From Anaerolineales bacterium (GTDB lineage: Bacteria > Chloroflexota > Anaerolineae > Anaerolineales > UBA4823): a stretch of 64,000 bases of DNA. The first letter of the stretch is position 1; each line of letters begins with the position of its first letter. Positions 9,991 through 21,100 of the stretch are shown here, piece after piece. The stretch is from positions 1 through 64,000 of the forward strand of contig PQAL01000014.1 in NCBI GenBank assembly GCA_003105035.1, written 5' to 3'. Position numbers and translations under genes: made by a program. A model generated the notes under the pieces. It was not told the origin of the DNA. It did no database searches and was given only the letters and a program-made list of their open reading frames with translations.

Positions 9991-10433
9991 TGTTTTGTAA
10001 TAAAGATATATTTTCTAGATTTTTCTTCTCCAATGGTTGGTGGCTAGTTTTTGTGGTCCATTATCCCTTCAAGCCCGGGTATACTATACCAAATCGTACG
10101 GATTAGCTATCCCGCTTGATTCTAGTGTTGGCTTTGTTATATCTCTGGTTTATATCTAGTGTTACGATAACGATCCAGGATAGTTGTACAGTAGGAGGAT
10201 TGTAAGAATCGGCAGGTTTTAAGTCAGTTAAAATCAGCTTTTACTTTATCAAATGTTTTTAATAAAACAATTCCCATACCCGGGCAATCAAAGTTTTTCT
10301 CATTCATCATCAATCAGTGTAGCATTTGACCTAGGATCACCACATTAATCTGATTTTGACTTGTGGAATTATCTGCAATAAAAATCGAACACAAACGATT
10401 TATTATTTGAAGGAAAGGAATTATTCTTAATTT

Positions 10434-11624
10434 ATGGAATATTCGCTAGAAACAATAGCTCAAATTCTAAAATATGCACTTAATTATGCTGAAGTCAGAA
10501 ATTATAAAGGTAGTGATAAGTTTGATGCTTTGAATAGCCCATTTTCCAAAATTATTGTGAATTCAAAATTACTGAAAATAGTTTTTACTCAAATCATTGC
10601 CCGTTCGCCAATTAATTTAAGACCTATCTTTCGAATACCAAAAGAGAAAAACCCAAAGGGGATTGGTTTATTTGCCCATACTTACGCAAATCTATACGAT
10701 ATCACTGGTGACATTAACTTTAGGGAAAAAATGGATAAATGCCTGGAATGGTTATTACAATATCCATCTCCAGGTACATACGGTGGACTTTGTTGGGGCT
10801 ACAACATGCCTTGGCAATCATCCCTTTTTTTTGTCCCGCGTTATGGGCCAAATGCGATTGTTTCTACAGCTATTGGACAAGCAATGCTACGAGCGTATGA
10901 AGTAACTAACGAGTCAAGATATTTAGAATGTGCAACAAGCATTATCGGATTTATTCGCAAAGATCTTCACAAACAATTTGATGATAGTGGTCTGTATGGT
11001 TACAGCTATACCCCTTATGACCGAACAATGGTCATCAATGTTTCTGCACTTATTGCAGGTTTTATGATCCGTCTTTATAAATATGTGCCGCAAGTAGATC
11101 TCCTTGAAGAAAGTCGTAAATTAATGCAGTTTGTAGTGAGTAAGCAAACTGATTATGGTGCGTGGTTTTATATGCATCCTCACACTTCATCTTATCTTAA
11201 GCACGACAATTATCATACGGGTTATATTCTGGATTCGCTTTTACAATATTTGATCGTATCAGGTGACCAACAATGGTTGGACGCATATAATCAAGGAATT
11301 GAGTTTTATAGCTCGAAGTTATTCAGAGATGGATATATTCCAAAATATCAACATAACCAGATATATCCAATTGATATTCATGGAGCTTCTCAAGGAATAA
11401 TTACCTTTTCGCTGGCTTCTCAAGTTAATACCGCTTATCGTCATCAAGCCTTGTTAGTAGCTTCTTGGACCTTAAGTAATATGCTGGCAAATGATGGACA
11501 TTTTTACTTTCAACATTCAAGATTTATAATCAAACGATATCCATTAATGCGATGGGCGCAGGCGTGGATGTGCCTGGCATTATCTGACTTGCTTCTTGTT
11601 CTGAATGGCAAACCGGTGAATTGA
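10434..11624 (+). CDS. Polysaccharide-cluster protein with predicted (alpha/alpha)6-barrel fold
   Basis: This 396-residue protein is rich in evenly spaced helices with motifs typical of six-hairpin glycosidase-like barrels. They include GLFAHTYANLYDITGD, WGYNMPWQS, STAIGQAMLRAYEVT and HPHTSSYLKHDNYHTGYIL. Homologues in such loci are often loosely called delta-aminolevulinate dehydratase-like, a name I do not trust. An uronic-acid polysaccharide lyase, hydrolase or epimerase role is inference. There is no signal peptide, so a cytoplasmic role is likely. The codon use is strongly AT-rich, like the following genes, and unlike the 30-55 kb region. It is followed after 36 bp by the bi-domain oxidoreductase. 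Confidence 0.6.
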   Translation: MEYSLETIAQILKYALNYAEVRNYKGSDKFDALNSPFSKIIVNSKLLKIVFTQIIARSPINLRPIFRIPKEKNPKGIGLFAHTYANLYDITGDINFREKMDKCLEWLLQYPSPGTYGGLCWGYNMPWQSSLFFVPRYGPNAIVSTAIGQAMLRAYEVTNESRYLECATSIIGFIRKDLHKQFDDSGLYGYSYTPYDRTMVINVSALIAGFMIRLYKYVPQVDLLEESRKLMQFVVSKQTDYGAWFYMHPHTSSYLKHDNYHTGYILDSLLQYLIVSGDQQWLDAYNQGIEFYSSKLFRDGYIPKYQHNQIYPIDIHGASQGIITFSLASQVNTAYRHQALLVASWTLSNMLANDGHFYFQHSRFIIKRYPLMRWAQAWMCLALSDLLLVLNGKPVN

Positions 11625-11660
11625 AACTTGTAATTACTAATTTGATGATGAGGATTTGTA

Positions 11661-13847
11661 ATGAAGCAAATTATCCAGAATTTTAAATCCGGAGTTTTAT
11701 CTATTGAAGATGTACCTCAACCCACCTTAAGACCTCAAGGAGTATTGGTCCGTAATCACTACTCTTTGATCAGTCTGGGGACAGAGGGAAGCACTATAAA
11801 AACCGCACAAAGAAATATCCTTGGTAAAGCGTTGGAACGCCCCGACCTAGTTCGTAAAGTCATTAATATCGCCAATCGGGATGGTCTAATGACGGCTTTT
11901 CAAATCACAAAACGAAATCTCGAAACCTCATTACCACTAGGATACAGTTGTGCGGGAACAGTAATCGATGTAGGCTCAGACATATCTGACATAAAAATTG
12001 GTGATCGGCTCGCCTGTGGTGGAGGTGGTTATGCCAACCATGCCGAAGTAGTTTATGTACCGAGAAATCTATGCGTAAAGTTGCCTGATAAGGTTGATTT
12101 TCGTCAGGCTGCGTTCGTGACAATAGGAGCAATTGCAATACAGGGAGTACGCCATGCGAATGTTTCTTTAGGTGAAGTCATTGCTGTGATTGGGCAAGGT
12201 TTGATTGGATTACTAACCAACCAGATTCTCCATGCTGCAGGATGTCGCGTAATCGGAATCGACCTTGATCCAAGAAAGATTGAAATAGCGAGACTATTTG
12301 ATATCGATGATGTAATTCTTCGGAATGATCCTAATTTATTCGGCAGGATTAATCTACTTACCAACGGAATTGGAGTCGACAAGGTAATAATTACTGCCGC
12401 TACTCGATCTAGCGATCCTGTTATCTTAGCGGGAGATATACTACGTAAAGGTGGACGAGTGGTCTCTGTTGGAAAAGTTGGGATGAATATTCCTCGTGAG
12501 ACTTATGTGTACAAAGAGCTTCAATTTTTAACCTCGATGTCTTACGGACCAGGTCGTTATGACCCGAATTATGAAGAGTATGGCATTGATTATCCAATTA
12601 GTTATGTAAGATGGACTGAAAATCGAAATATGGAAGCATTTGTTGATTTCCTAAAGAAGGGAAGTATTCGTGTTGAACCATTGATTACACATGAATTTCC
12701 AATTGAACAAGCAACACAAGCGTATGAAATAATAAATGATGGTGGACAAAAAGGAAATACGCCAGTAGGTATTTTATTGAAATATAATTCTGAGAAAATG
12801 GTTGTACCTTCCAGGATCGCGATTAATGAAAAAATATCACGAGACCCATTATCACATAAGGTACGCCTAGGAATTATTGGTGCGGGTAATTTTGCTTCCA
12901 ATGTACTCATACCAATTTTGGCGAGGTCGAATAGGATCGATTTCCGAGCAATAACAACAGCTCAAGGATTGAATGCATTGTCAATAGGGAAAAAATATCA
13001 ATTTGGATACTGTGCTGAAAGCGTTGAACAGATCTTTAGTGACAGCAAAATTGATGCCGTGATGATTTTTACTCGCCATGACACGCATAGTTCATTGGTT
13101 TCATCGGCATTAGAAGCAGGGAAATTTGTCTATGTAGAAAAACCATTAGCTGTCAATTCTCAGTACCTAGATCAAGTAGTTGCAGCCTACGATTCGAAGC
13201 AAGGAAACGGAAGGGTAATGGTGGGTTTCAATAGGCGTTTTTCGAGTTTTATGCCAAAAATTAAAGGTTTCTTTTCCAATAGATCGCAACAGATGGTTAT
13301 TACTTACCTGGTCAATGCTGGTTTTCAGCCCAGGAATAAATGGATTCATGATCCTATTGAGGGAGGGGGGCGAATAGTTGGAGAAGTTTGTCATTTTGTG
13401 GATGTTATGCAATATATCACTGGTGCAAATCCTGTATCAGTATGGTCTCACACAATAGCAGGAAATAATCGTGAGGACATAATCAATGTTGACAATGCCA
13501 CATTAAGTATTTCTTTTAGCGATGGATCAATCGGAACTATCATTTATGCTTCAAACGGAGATAAGTCCTTCCCGAAAGAACGTATAGAAGTCTTTTGTGA
13601 TAGTTCAATTGCAGTTTTGGATGATTTTCGTTCTCTAAAACTTATTCGAGATGGACGTGTAAAGAAAATTAGTGGAAAATTTGGCCAGGATAAAGGTTTT
13701 GAGAACGAAATGGAGGCATTCATAAATACGGCGATTGATAATAATCCCGTCCCTGTTTGTTTTGAAAGTTATATTTTGACAACGAAAGTTACATTTGGAG
13801 CATTAGAATCACAAAAAAACGGTAACCTTATCAAAATATATACATAA
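11661..13847 (+). CDS. Bi-domain oxidoreductase (alcohol dehydrogenase-like + Gfo/Idh/MocA)
   Basis: This 728-residue fusion joins two dehydrogenase domains. Residues 1-375 resemble a zinc-type medium-chain dehydrogenase/reductase, with SLISLGTEGS, PLGYSCAGTV and the Rossmann segment IGQGLIGLLTNQILHAAG. Residues from about 398 onward form a Gfo/Idh/MocA domain, with GIIGAGNFASNVLIPIL near residue 401 and the EKP catalytic motif (VEKPLAV) near residue 490. Such fusions recur in bacterial exopolysaccharide loci next to heparinase-like or (alpha/alpha)6 proteins, as here. They are presumed to make or modify a nucleotide or lipid-linked sugar. The reaction has not been defined from sequence. Confidence 0.85.
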   Translation: MKQIIQNFKSGVLSIEDVPQPTLRPQGVLVRNHYSLISLGTEGSTIKTAQRNILGKALERPDLVRKVINIANRDGLMTAFQITKRNLETSLPLGYSCAGTVIDVGSDISDIKIGDRLACGGGGYANHAEVVYVPRNLCVKLPDKVDFRQAAFVTIGAIAIQGVRHANVSLGEVIAVIGQGLIGLLTNQILHAAGCRVIGIDLDPRKIEIARLFDIDDVILRNDPNLFGRINLLTNGIGVDKVIITAATRSSDPVILAGDILRKGGRVVSVGKVGMNIPRETYVYKELQFLTSMSYGPGRYDPNYEEYGIDYPISYVRWTENRNMEAFVDFLKKGSIRVEPLITHEFPIEQATQAYEIINDGGQKGNTPVGILLKYNSEKMVVPSRIAINEKISRDPLSHKVRLGIIGAGNFASNVLIPILARSNRIDFRAITTAQGLNALSIGKKYQFGYCAESVEQIFSDSKIDAVMIFTRHDTHSSLVSSALEAGKFVYVEKPLAVNSQYLDQVVAAYDSKQGNGRVMVGFNRRFSSFMPKIKGFFSNRSQQMVITYLVNAGFQPRNKWIHDPIEGGGRIVGEVCHFVDVMQYITGANPVSVWSHTIAGNNREDIINVDNATLSISFSDGSIGTIIYASNGDKSFPKERIEVFCDSSIAVLDDFRSLKLIRDGRVKKISGKFGQDKGFENEMEAFINTAIDNNPVPVCFESYILTTKVTFGALESQKNGNLIKIYT

Positions 13848-13942
13848 TTCCGAGAAATAAACTAAATATACACATCAATCAAAGATTACATTGATAATTC
13901 CGAATTAAACTAATTTACGAGTTACTAAGAACAAGATACTTC

Positions 13943-14902
13943 ATGAAAAAATACCGTTTTATGTGGCTTTTTGGCGCTTTGATATTTATTACTTTTGGAA
14001 TTTATATATTGAAAAAAGTTGATATTTCTGTTCTGAGGAATCTATCCGTATCGACAGTCATAAACCTTTTGATTCTCGAATTATTATCTGTGGTCGTTTA
14101 TGCAATTGGCGCTTGGATAATGTTGCGAGGAACGGGGGTAAAAGCAGCCTTAGGAAATGTTTATTTAATAACGACAGGTGGAGGGACTGCGATAAATTTT
14201 GTGAGTAATATAGGTCTAGGTATACCTACCCGTGTTCTATTATACAAAGCAGTAATCGATGTTCCAATATCCCTTGGAACTGTTGCTGTCGCTTTGGAGA
14301 CAGTAGGATGGTTCATCGTGATCGGTTTAATAACAATTATCCCTATGCCAGGAATTTGGGATAGGAATGCGTGGGGACCATCTCTGTTGGTATTATTGTT
14401 TGCCATACTGGCGATTGTTTTATTCCGATATTTACCAAAATTGGAGCATTTAATCCCCATCAAAATCCTTGGATTAAAAACCAAGAGCGTCACGAATACA
14501 ATTTCAAACTTTCGCAGCGGAATAAAGAATATGCGCTGGACGAATTTCATTGCTGCGTTGGCAATCTTTTGTTTGAATTACTTTATCCAGGCTCTGGTAT
14601 TGTATATGATTCTTAGAGAATTCGGATGGCAGATTAATATCTTCTATCTTAATTATATTCTTGTTTTGTCTATTCTGGCTGGCTGGACATCGCCATTACC
14701 TTATGGATTAGGTACCCGCGATATCTCTTTAGGTTTACTATTATCTCGACTTGGTATACCTCAAGATGTTGTTGTTTCAACAGTATTAATTCAAACCATA
14801 CTACGAACCAGCATTCCATTGATATTAGGCTTAATTTCCATTGCGATTCTTGGTATTGATCGTTTTAAGAATTTAAAAGGTGAAACTGTAAATAATAGCT
14901 GA
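13943..14902 (+). CDS. Lysylphosphatidylglycerol-synthase-type transmembrane (flippase-like) protein
   Basis: This 319-residue integral membrane protein has about eight hydrophobic segments. It matches the LPG_synthase_TM (UPF0104) family, with the usual GGGTAINFVSNIGLGIPTRV segment near residue 75 and LPYGLGTRDISLG near residue 252. In lipid and glycan loci these proteins act as flippases or helper membrane subunits. No Wzx-type flippase is visible in the cluster, so this protein could fill that role, which is inference only. It starts 95 bp after the bi-domain gene. Confidence 0.8.
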   Translation: MKKYRFMWLFGALIFITFGIYILKKVDISVLRNLSVSTVINLLILELLSVVVYAIGAWIMLRGTGVKAALGNVYLITTGGGTAINFVSNIGLGIPTRVLLYKAVIDVPISLGTVAVALETVGWFIVIGLITIIPMPGIWDRNAWGPSLLVLLFAILAIVLFRYLPKLEHLIPIKILGLKTKSVTNTISNFRSGIKNMRWTNFIAALAIFCLNYFIQALVLYMILREFGWQINIFYLNYILVLSILAGWTSPLPYGLGTRDISLGLLLSRLGIPQDVVVSTVLIQTILRTSIPLILGLISIAILGIDRFKNLKGETVNNS

Positions 14903-14946
14903 TATTTCTATGTGTGTACGTAGCTTTTTATTACTGGAGCTAATTC

Positions 14947-17900
14947 ATGCAATTTTCCGCTAATGCTTGGATATTTATATATTTGGTTCAGCTAGTGATA
15001 ATTTCATTTGGATTAGGTAGTCTAGCACTCGCGAAGGAGCAGTTTTTAAAGGTTCCGGCCATCTCCAGGTTTTTAATTGGTTTTTGTTTAGCACCTTTTG
15101 CCTTGGGGGGATGGGTTATTTTACTCATTACTATACTGCCTGGTTCTCCAAGTTGGCTTTTTATAATCCCCCCAGTAATTATTGGTATTTTGTTATCTGT
15201 GATATTTGGGCCTAACACCATTAGGGAGCTCATTCGGTATCCTAAGAGTTCTACTGAAAAAATGAAATCTCGATGGGTAACATATTTTGTATATGTTGGT
15301 TTAGTAATTGTCATGATAATAACTGCTAAGAAATTAGTTCTTAATGCTATTCCACCAGTAACAAGTAATGACGCATTAGTTTATATGGGTCAAGCATTAT
15401 ATATTGCTGAAGAACGATCAACCAAAGATGGACCAGGCTTTTGGGACTCGACTAATGGTAATTTCCGTGGTGATCCTCATGGTTTGTTGTTTCCTGCTTA
15501 TCTAAGCCATGCGTTAATGAATACTGGAGGAGAACTTGGATATCCGAATGACTATGCTGTTCGGATAGCTTTTCAAACTACTTTCGTCTATATGTTGCTA
15601 GCCATTATTGCTTTATCAGGTGTCATTAAACGACCTGGAATTGGTTCATTGGCTGTAATTATTTTTCTACAAGTTCCTCAATTGGAATATATTAGCTACC
15701 AAAATAGCCGAGATGCTTTCCGAATAATTCCACTATTGCTTTTCGCAACAATTTTGGTTGGATTTTCAACCAAAAAAATGCAACACCAGCGAATTAATTT
15801 GCCATTATTACTACCTCCATTCATTTTAGTAATTTGCGCTGCCATGGGACACACCTTGAATATTTTAATTGTGTGCTTTATGATTTTCGCATGGGGAATA
15901 TATTCAGTTTTCATGAGTATCAGATGGCAAAGTATTTTCTTAATCGTCGGAGCAGTCGGGATAGGATTATTCTTCGGAAGCTTAAGATATGTAAATGCAT
16001 ATATAGCTACAGGAAACCTGAGAGGCAATACAGAAAAACAGACTGCCATTGCTGGAACAGCGCTTTCAGAAGTATATTTGGAACAAAGTGAAGCTAAACT
16101 TAATGGCGCAACAACTCCACTACAGCAATTATTTGTTATTTTTCAAAGGGATGGTTTCAGGTTAAGTGTGCCAGGAATTCTAAGTGCATTATTATTACTA
16201 CTATTGTGGAGTAAGAAAAAAGACGATGAAAAAATACAAATTGGTGCTTTTTATAGCCTTCTATTATTATCGATTGTTTTGCCGTTTTTCATGTTATTTA
16301 AAGTAAATGGAATTGTACTAACCGAATGGTTTGCCAATAACTTTCGTTATTCCTTACATTGGTATCCTTTTGCAGCAGTGTGTATTTCGGTATTAATTTG
16401 GTATTCCTATGACACTCTTGAATATTTAATAACATCTAAGCAAGAAGCCAGCCTTTCATTACCATATCCAAGATATCGATCAATTTTTCCAAAAGCTTAT
16501 TTTGTAATTATTGTTTTACTATTGATTATTTCAGCATCTAAAGTTGTTTCTTCAGAAGAATGGCGCGTAAAAGTTACCAATGATGACACGCTTATCGAGT
16601 TACTTAAACCCATAACTGAAGCTAAGCAGCTTCTACCCCCAGGAGAGAATCTATTAATAGATACAAACCGCTGGAATTATTATATTGATAACACCGGGAT
16701 AGTTTTGTATACAAAACCAACATATGCGATTCTACAAGGAAAAACAATTGTAGATTTGAAGGATGCTCTTAAAAGTCTTAATATTGGCGCTGTTGTGCTA
16801 ACAAATAGTGATATTGATAATTGGTGGCGGAATATTCCTTTATATTCAATATTAGTAGATCCGGATGAGGCATTCATATTAAATCAAAATAATGTCCAGA
16901 CATCTTACATTGTTGATAATACGCTTGTGGAATTAAATTCAAAATTATTAACAAACCAAGGAATGAATTGGGTACAATCAAATTTTCTTGGCAAAGAACA
17001 GTATTGGACAGTTCCAATATTAAACTATATATCGAATATTCTTAATATTAATCCCTCTTACGTTTCCAGTTATTTGCGTGAAGGCGAACAATACGAATCA
17101 CCCTATGATCCTTCGGTTTCCTTCGATTTTCTAACAAACATAATTTCGGCATACAAAACAACATCAAACATTTCTACCAATATCAAGCGTACCTCATTCA
17201 TCATCAATGAATTGCCAAAAGGTATATTATTTGAGCATCCGCCCTCATCCGTTGAATATACAATAACAATTCCTGCGTATGCGAGTTTTTTATTTTATTA
17301 CCAGTTGGATCCTTATACCTGGAATAATGGTATGGGCGATGGTGTACAATTTGACATTCTTCTTTCTGATAGCAATAATACGAGACACCATTTATTTTCT
17401 CAATTTATCGATCCGAAAAATTTTCCAGAGCAGCGGCATTGGTTTACTGGCTCAATAGATTTAAGCAGGTGGACTGGACAGACTGTTTCAATCACATTTT
17501 CAACCGACTGTGGACCTAATAACAATTGTGACTACGATTGGGCTGGTTGGGGTGAACCTCGTATCGTACAACCGGTAGTTTATGATTTTTTGAAGCATTT
17601 TCCAGATGCTCAAAGCGAATTGCTATTTGAAAATCCTGGAAAGATCGATATAACAAACCAAACGATTAACAATGATTCACGCCCCATTCTTTATGAGCAT
17701 CCTTCTTCCCGGTTGGTCTATTCTATGACCCTTCCTCTTAAATCTGTTCTCAAGTTTGGTATTGGCATGGCTTCTGAAGTATGGGATCCGGCAAAAGGAG
17801 ATGGAGTCGAGTATAACATTTATATCCGATATCCTGATAATCCCAACCTGGTTTATAGGATATTTTCAAAATATATTGATCCAAAAAACAACCCAAACGA

Positions 17901-18075
17901 TCGAATTTGGTTTGATGAAGCAGTAGATCTCAGTCAATACGGGGGTCAGATGGTGCAAATAATCTATGAAGCACTCCCAGGACCAGCTGGAAACAGTGAT
18001 TTTGATTGGGGTGGATGGAGCCAACCGGTATTAATTGATGAAACTTCATCCGACACTGAAAAAGGATTACATTGA
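14947..18075 (+). CDS. Giant membrane protein, glycosyltransferase-C-like, with two C-terminal ectodomain modules
   Basis: In this 1042-residue protein, residues 1-510 contain a dozen or so hydrophobic helices. They resemble GT-C or polymerase-like membrane enzymes, including a luminal TSNDALVYMGQALY segment that could carry the acidic active-site residues. Residues 530-740 form an extracytoplasmic region. Two copies of a module of about 117 residues follow, at about 759-876 and 914-1031. Each has ILxEHPSS, GDGVxF/Y, IDPKN...RxWF, DLSxxxGQ and a closing DWxGWxxP motif. The same module ends the next gene. I predict transfer or display of surface glycan; the catalytic class is not certain. Confidence 0.65.
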   Translation: MQFSANAWIFIYLVQLVIISFGLGSLALAKEQFLKVPAISRFLIGFCLAPFALGGWVILLITILPGSPSWLFIIPPVIIGILLSVIFGPNTIRELIRYPKSSTEKMKSRWVTYFVYVGLVIVMIITAKKLVLNAIPPVTSNDALVYMGQALYIAEERSTKDGPGFWDSTNGNFRGDPHGLLFPAYLSHALMNTGGELGYPNDYAVRIAFQTTFVYMLLAIIALSGVIKRPGIGSLAVIIFLQVPQLEYISYQNSRDAFRIIPLLLFATILVGFSTKKMQHQRINLPLLLPPFILVICAAMGHTLNILIVCFMIFAWGIYSVFMSIRWQSIFLIVGAVGIGLFFGSLRYVNAYIATGNLRGNTEKQTAIAGTALSEVYLEQSEAKLNGATTPLQQLFVIFQRDGFRLSVPGILSALLLLLLWSKKKDDEKIQIGAFYSLLLLSIVLPFFMLFKVNGIVLTEWFANNFRYSLHWYPFAAVCISVLIWYSYDTLEYLITSKQEASLSLPYPRYRSIFPKAYFVIIVLLLIISASKVVSSEEWRVKVTNDDTLIELLKPITEAKQLLPPGENLLIDTNRWNYYIDNTGIVLYTKPTYAILQGKTIVDLKDALKSLNIGAVVLTNSDIDNWWRNIPLYSILVDPDEAFILNQNNVQTSYIVDNTLVELNSKLLTNQGMNWVQSNFLGKEQYWTVPILNYISNILNINPSYVSSYLREGEQYESPYDPSVSFDFLTNIISAYKTTSNISTNIKRTSFIINELPKGILFEHPPSSVEYTITIPAYASFLFYYQLDPYTWNNGMGDGVQFDILLSDSNNTRHHLFSQFIDPKNFPEQRHWFTGSIDLSRWTGQTVSITFSTDCGPNNNCDYDWAGWGEPRIVQPVVYDFLKHFPDAQSELLFENPGKIDITNQTINNDSRPILYEHPSSRLVYSMTLPLKSVLKFGIGMASEVWDPAKGDGVEYNIYIRYPDNPNLVYRIFSKYIDPKNNPNDRIWFDEAVDLSQYGGQMVQIIYEALPGPAGNSDFDWGGWSQPVLIDETSSDTEKGLH

Positions 18076-18127
18076 AATTAACTTTTCAGCAGTTGGAATA
18101 TTTTGTTGTACACAATACAGATACTAA

Positions 18128-21100
18128 ATGATGATCCATACTTATCGTAGTTCAAGTATATTGCGCTTAATCCTGGGTTTACTATTAATAGTGAGTTCGC
18201 TGTTTATTAGTTTTTCGTCGTTAAGTTTCCCCTTTGCTTTTGAAGCAGGAGGCATGGTTGCTCTTGGCATTCTCCTGGGTATGTTATTCTGGAGATGGAA
18301 GAAAGGTCATCGATCTGCGCATGACCGTTTCCATAACTACAATTATCTTCTTGATCTTGCGCTTGCCTTAATAATCATCTCAGGCACTACGCAGGCGCTT
18401 GTTTCAATAAATCTACCTTCATCCAACCTGCCTATAAACTTTATTCCAGGAATGAAGCAGATCTACTTGCTCCTATCTTGCATAATGGCAATAGTTTCAA
18501 TTTTAGCTATCAATGCCTGGTCTGATTATGGTCGCATTTTGGCTAGTTTGCTTAATGCAGCATTGTTTAGCTCAGTACTTTACATCCCTAGCTTTGCTGT
18601 ATCCGAATCCGGTCCGGTATATGCACCGATTTTTGCTTCTTTTCTTTTGGCAGCTCTCAAATATTTACAATTATCAGATTTGTCCAGTGACCAATATAGC
18701 CAAAGTATAGGAATTAAGGAATCGGCACTCCAAATAAGCAATAGATTTATAATTCTACTACGATCGCCAAAACGATATTTTTCAAGTATCTTGACCTGGG
18801 GTTGTCTCTACCTAGGGGCTGTTGGGTTAGCAGTCTTGTTCTCACCCGTGCCAGGGCGGAGCTTATATTTTTGGCTTGAACTAGGGAGCATGCTGGGTTT
18901 AGCAACCATTGCCTCTCATGTGATCCGAGGAACCATTTCCTGGCGTATAGCAGCCTGGGCAATCGTAGCCATTGCCGGTGGAATACCAGTAGTATTGGGT
19001 ATTATCAAGCTGGTGAGTCTGATAGCACCTTTTGGCCTGCTGGCTGCTCTATCTTATCGGTTGCATCCGGTCGAGATGGGGGGTGCCAATTTTATCGCTC
19101 GCTCTGTTTTATGTGTCATACCTCTCGCTCTAGCACTGTCATATCGTAGTACGAGCAGAGCTGAACATTGGGCTACCCGGGGCATGCTGGCTGGCAGTGC
19201 ATTTGTAATGATTTATAGCCGTTCATGGGTTGGTTGTTTTGGATGGTTGGCAGGATTGATTGTCTATATCGTACTTTTGTACTGGCCTAATCTGTCTAAG
19301 TTACGGATCAGGTTAGGCAGCTTAATTATCGGAAAGGGTGCTCTGATACTACTCACCCTGCTTTTGGCGTTAGGTTTCTTGGGGTCAGCATTCTATATAG
19401 CACCTCGCCTTAATATTTACTCGTACAACGGGCGATTAATGCACTGGGAAGGCGCATTGCTCGCCTGGGCCGATCATCCACTTTTCGGTGGCGGTCCAAA
19501 TAATCTGACCTTACAAACGCCTTATGCAAACGAGGTTGCACTTTCAGTAAGTACACAGGTTACAGATGATGATCCGATTAACAATATTAGAGTTAATAGG
19601 ACTGCTTTAAAAATCCATTCCTTGAATAATTTCTTACAAGCCGGCTCGGAATCAGGCATCCTCGGTTTCCTCGGCTTTATCGGTTTTCTAATAGCGCTCG
19701 TTTGGCTAGGATTAAAAACAATCTTTAAACCCAAAGAAGAAAATGCGGAGTTCCAAAAGATACAACGGGCTTGGGCCGCTGCCTGCCTGGCGGGGATAAT
19801 TGGTGAATTAGCCTACGGTATGGCAGATTCATTGAATGTGACGCCGTTTTTTTTCAGTTTCCCAATTTGGGGTTTGATTGGTTTACTAGTTGCTCTACCT
19901 CACCTTGAACAAAAAGAGAACCTTGTAAGCGGTATTATTCCAAGAGGAGAAATTCCTGTTTATTCTTTTTCATCATCTGGGGAGAATAATAACTACCATG
20001 GGGGTTCGAAAAACCATTTATCGCAACTTTACCAGTCGGTACTGATAATCATAGCTCTTCTAGGAGTACTCAGTCCTTCCATTTCATATTATTACTACAC
20101 AAGAGGTTTTATTGCTTTCCAGGAACATCGATGGATTGACGCTAGCAATGCTTTATTAACTGCTAATCGTTTTGATCCTTTGAATGACAAGATCATTGCC
20201 ATGGCTGCCCATGTTTATTTGGAGAGAGGAGAAATTTTAGACGGTATCAGGAACTACGAACGAGCATCAAGTCTCAATCAAGGCTACTCGCCCTATCTAG
20301 ATCAATTAGGCTGGTTAGCCTGGTATCAGGGCAATCTAGGTCAAGCGACATCCTATTTTAAAGATGCTATATCCAAAGATCCAAAAGAGCAATGGCAGGA
20401 TGGTTTGCATGAAGATTTAGGACTGGCACTAGCTGTCCAAGGCTATACAGCTGAAGCCTTGGATATGTTCAAAACGGCTATCGAGTTGACTCCATCTTCA
20501 GCTGCCGATCCAATCTGGAAGATCCAGGTTTTAACTAATGACGGTTTAACTGCCCAGAACCCAATACTACAACTCGATCCAGTCTATTTTTATGGCTCAC
20601 CGAAGGACCTTGAGCCACGAATAAAAGCTCATCTTGGTTTAAGCGATTATACTGAACGCCTGTTTTCATTGCGGACGGGAGAGAGCAGCCCTCTAACTCT
20701 CAATGATGTTATTAATGCAGTTTATGTGGATTATCAAGACGCTCGTAGAAATAACTTAACCGATGCTCACCTTCTTTTAGCTGCCTATGCTGAAGCAGCT
20801 CGCCAATCGGATTTGCTTTCCATCGCTGAGCAAGCCTACCGTGAATTCCAAGAATACCAACCACACAGTGCCTACGGTTTTCGTGACCTTGGCACTCTGT
20901 ATTCAAAGCAAGGTCGCTTGGCAGATGCTCAATTCGAGCTAGAACGTGCAGTTATCGTCAGTCCAAAAAATACCTCCTCTCGCTTCGAACTCATTTCTGT
21001 GTATTTAGATAGGAGAATGTGGCCAGAAGCTGGTAATGAAATTAGTAAGATTGAACAACAATCTGTTAAAACTATTTTCCATTCGGATATGTATAATTCC

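Noticed and set aside
9017-10106. Several short plus-strand open frames
   Set aside because: They are random frames opposite the decayed IS3 transposase; none shows family features.
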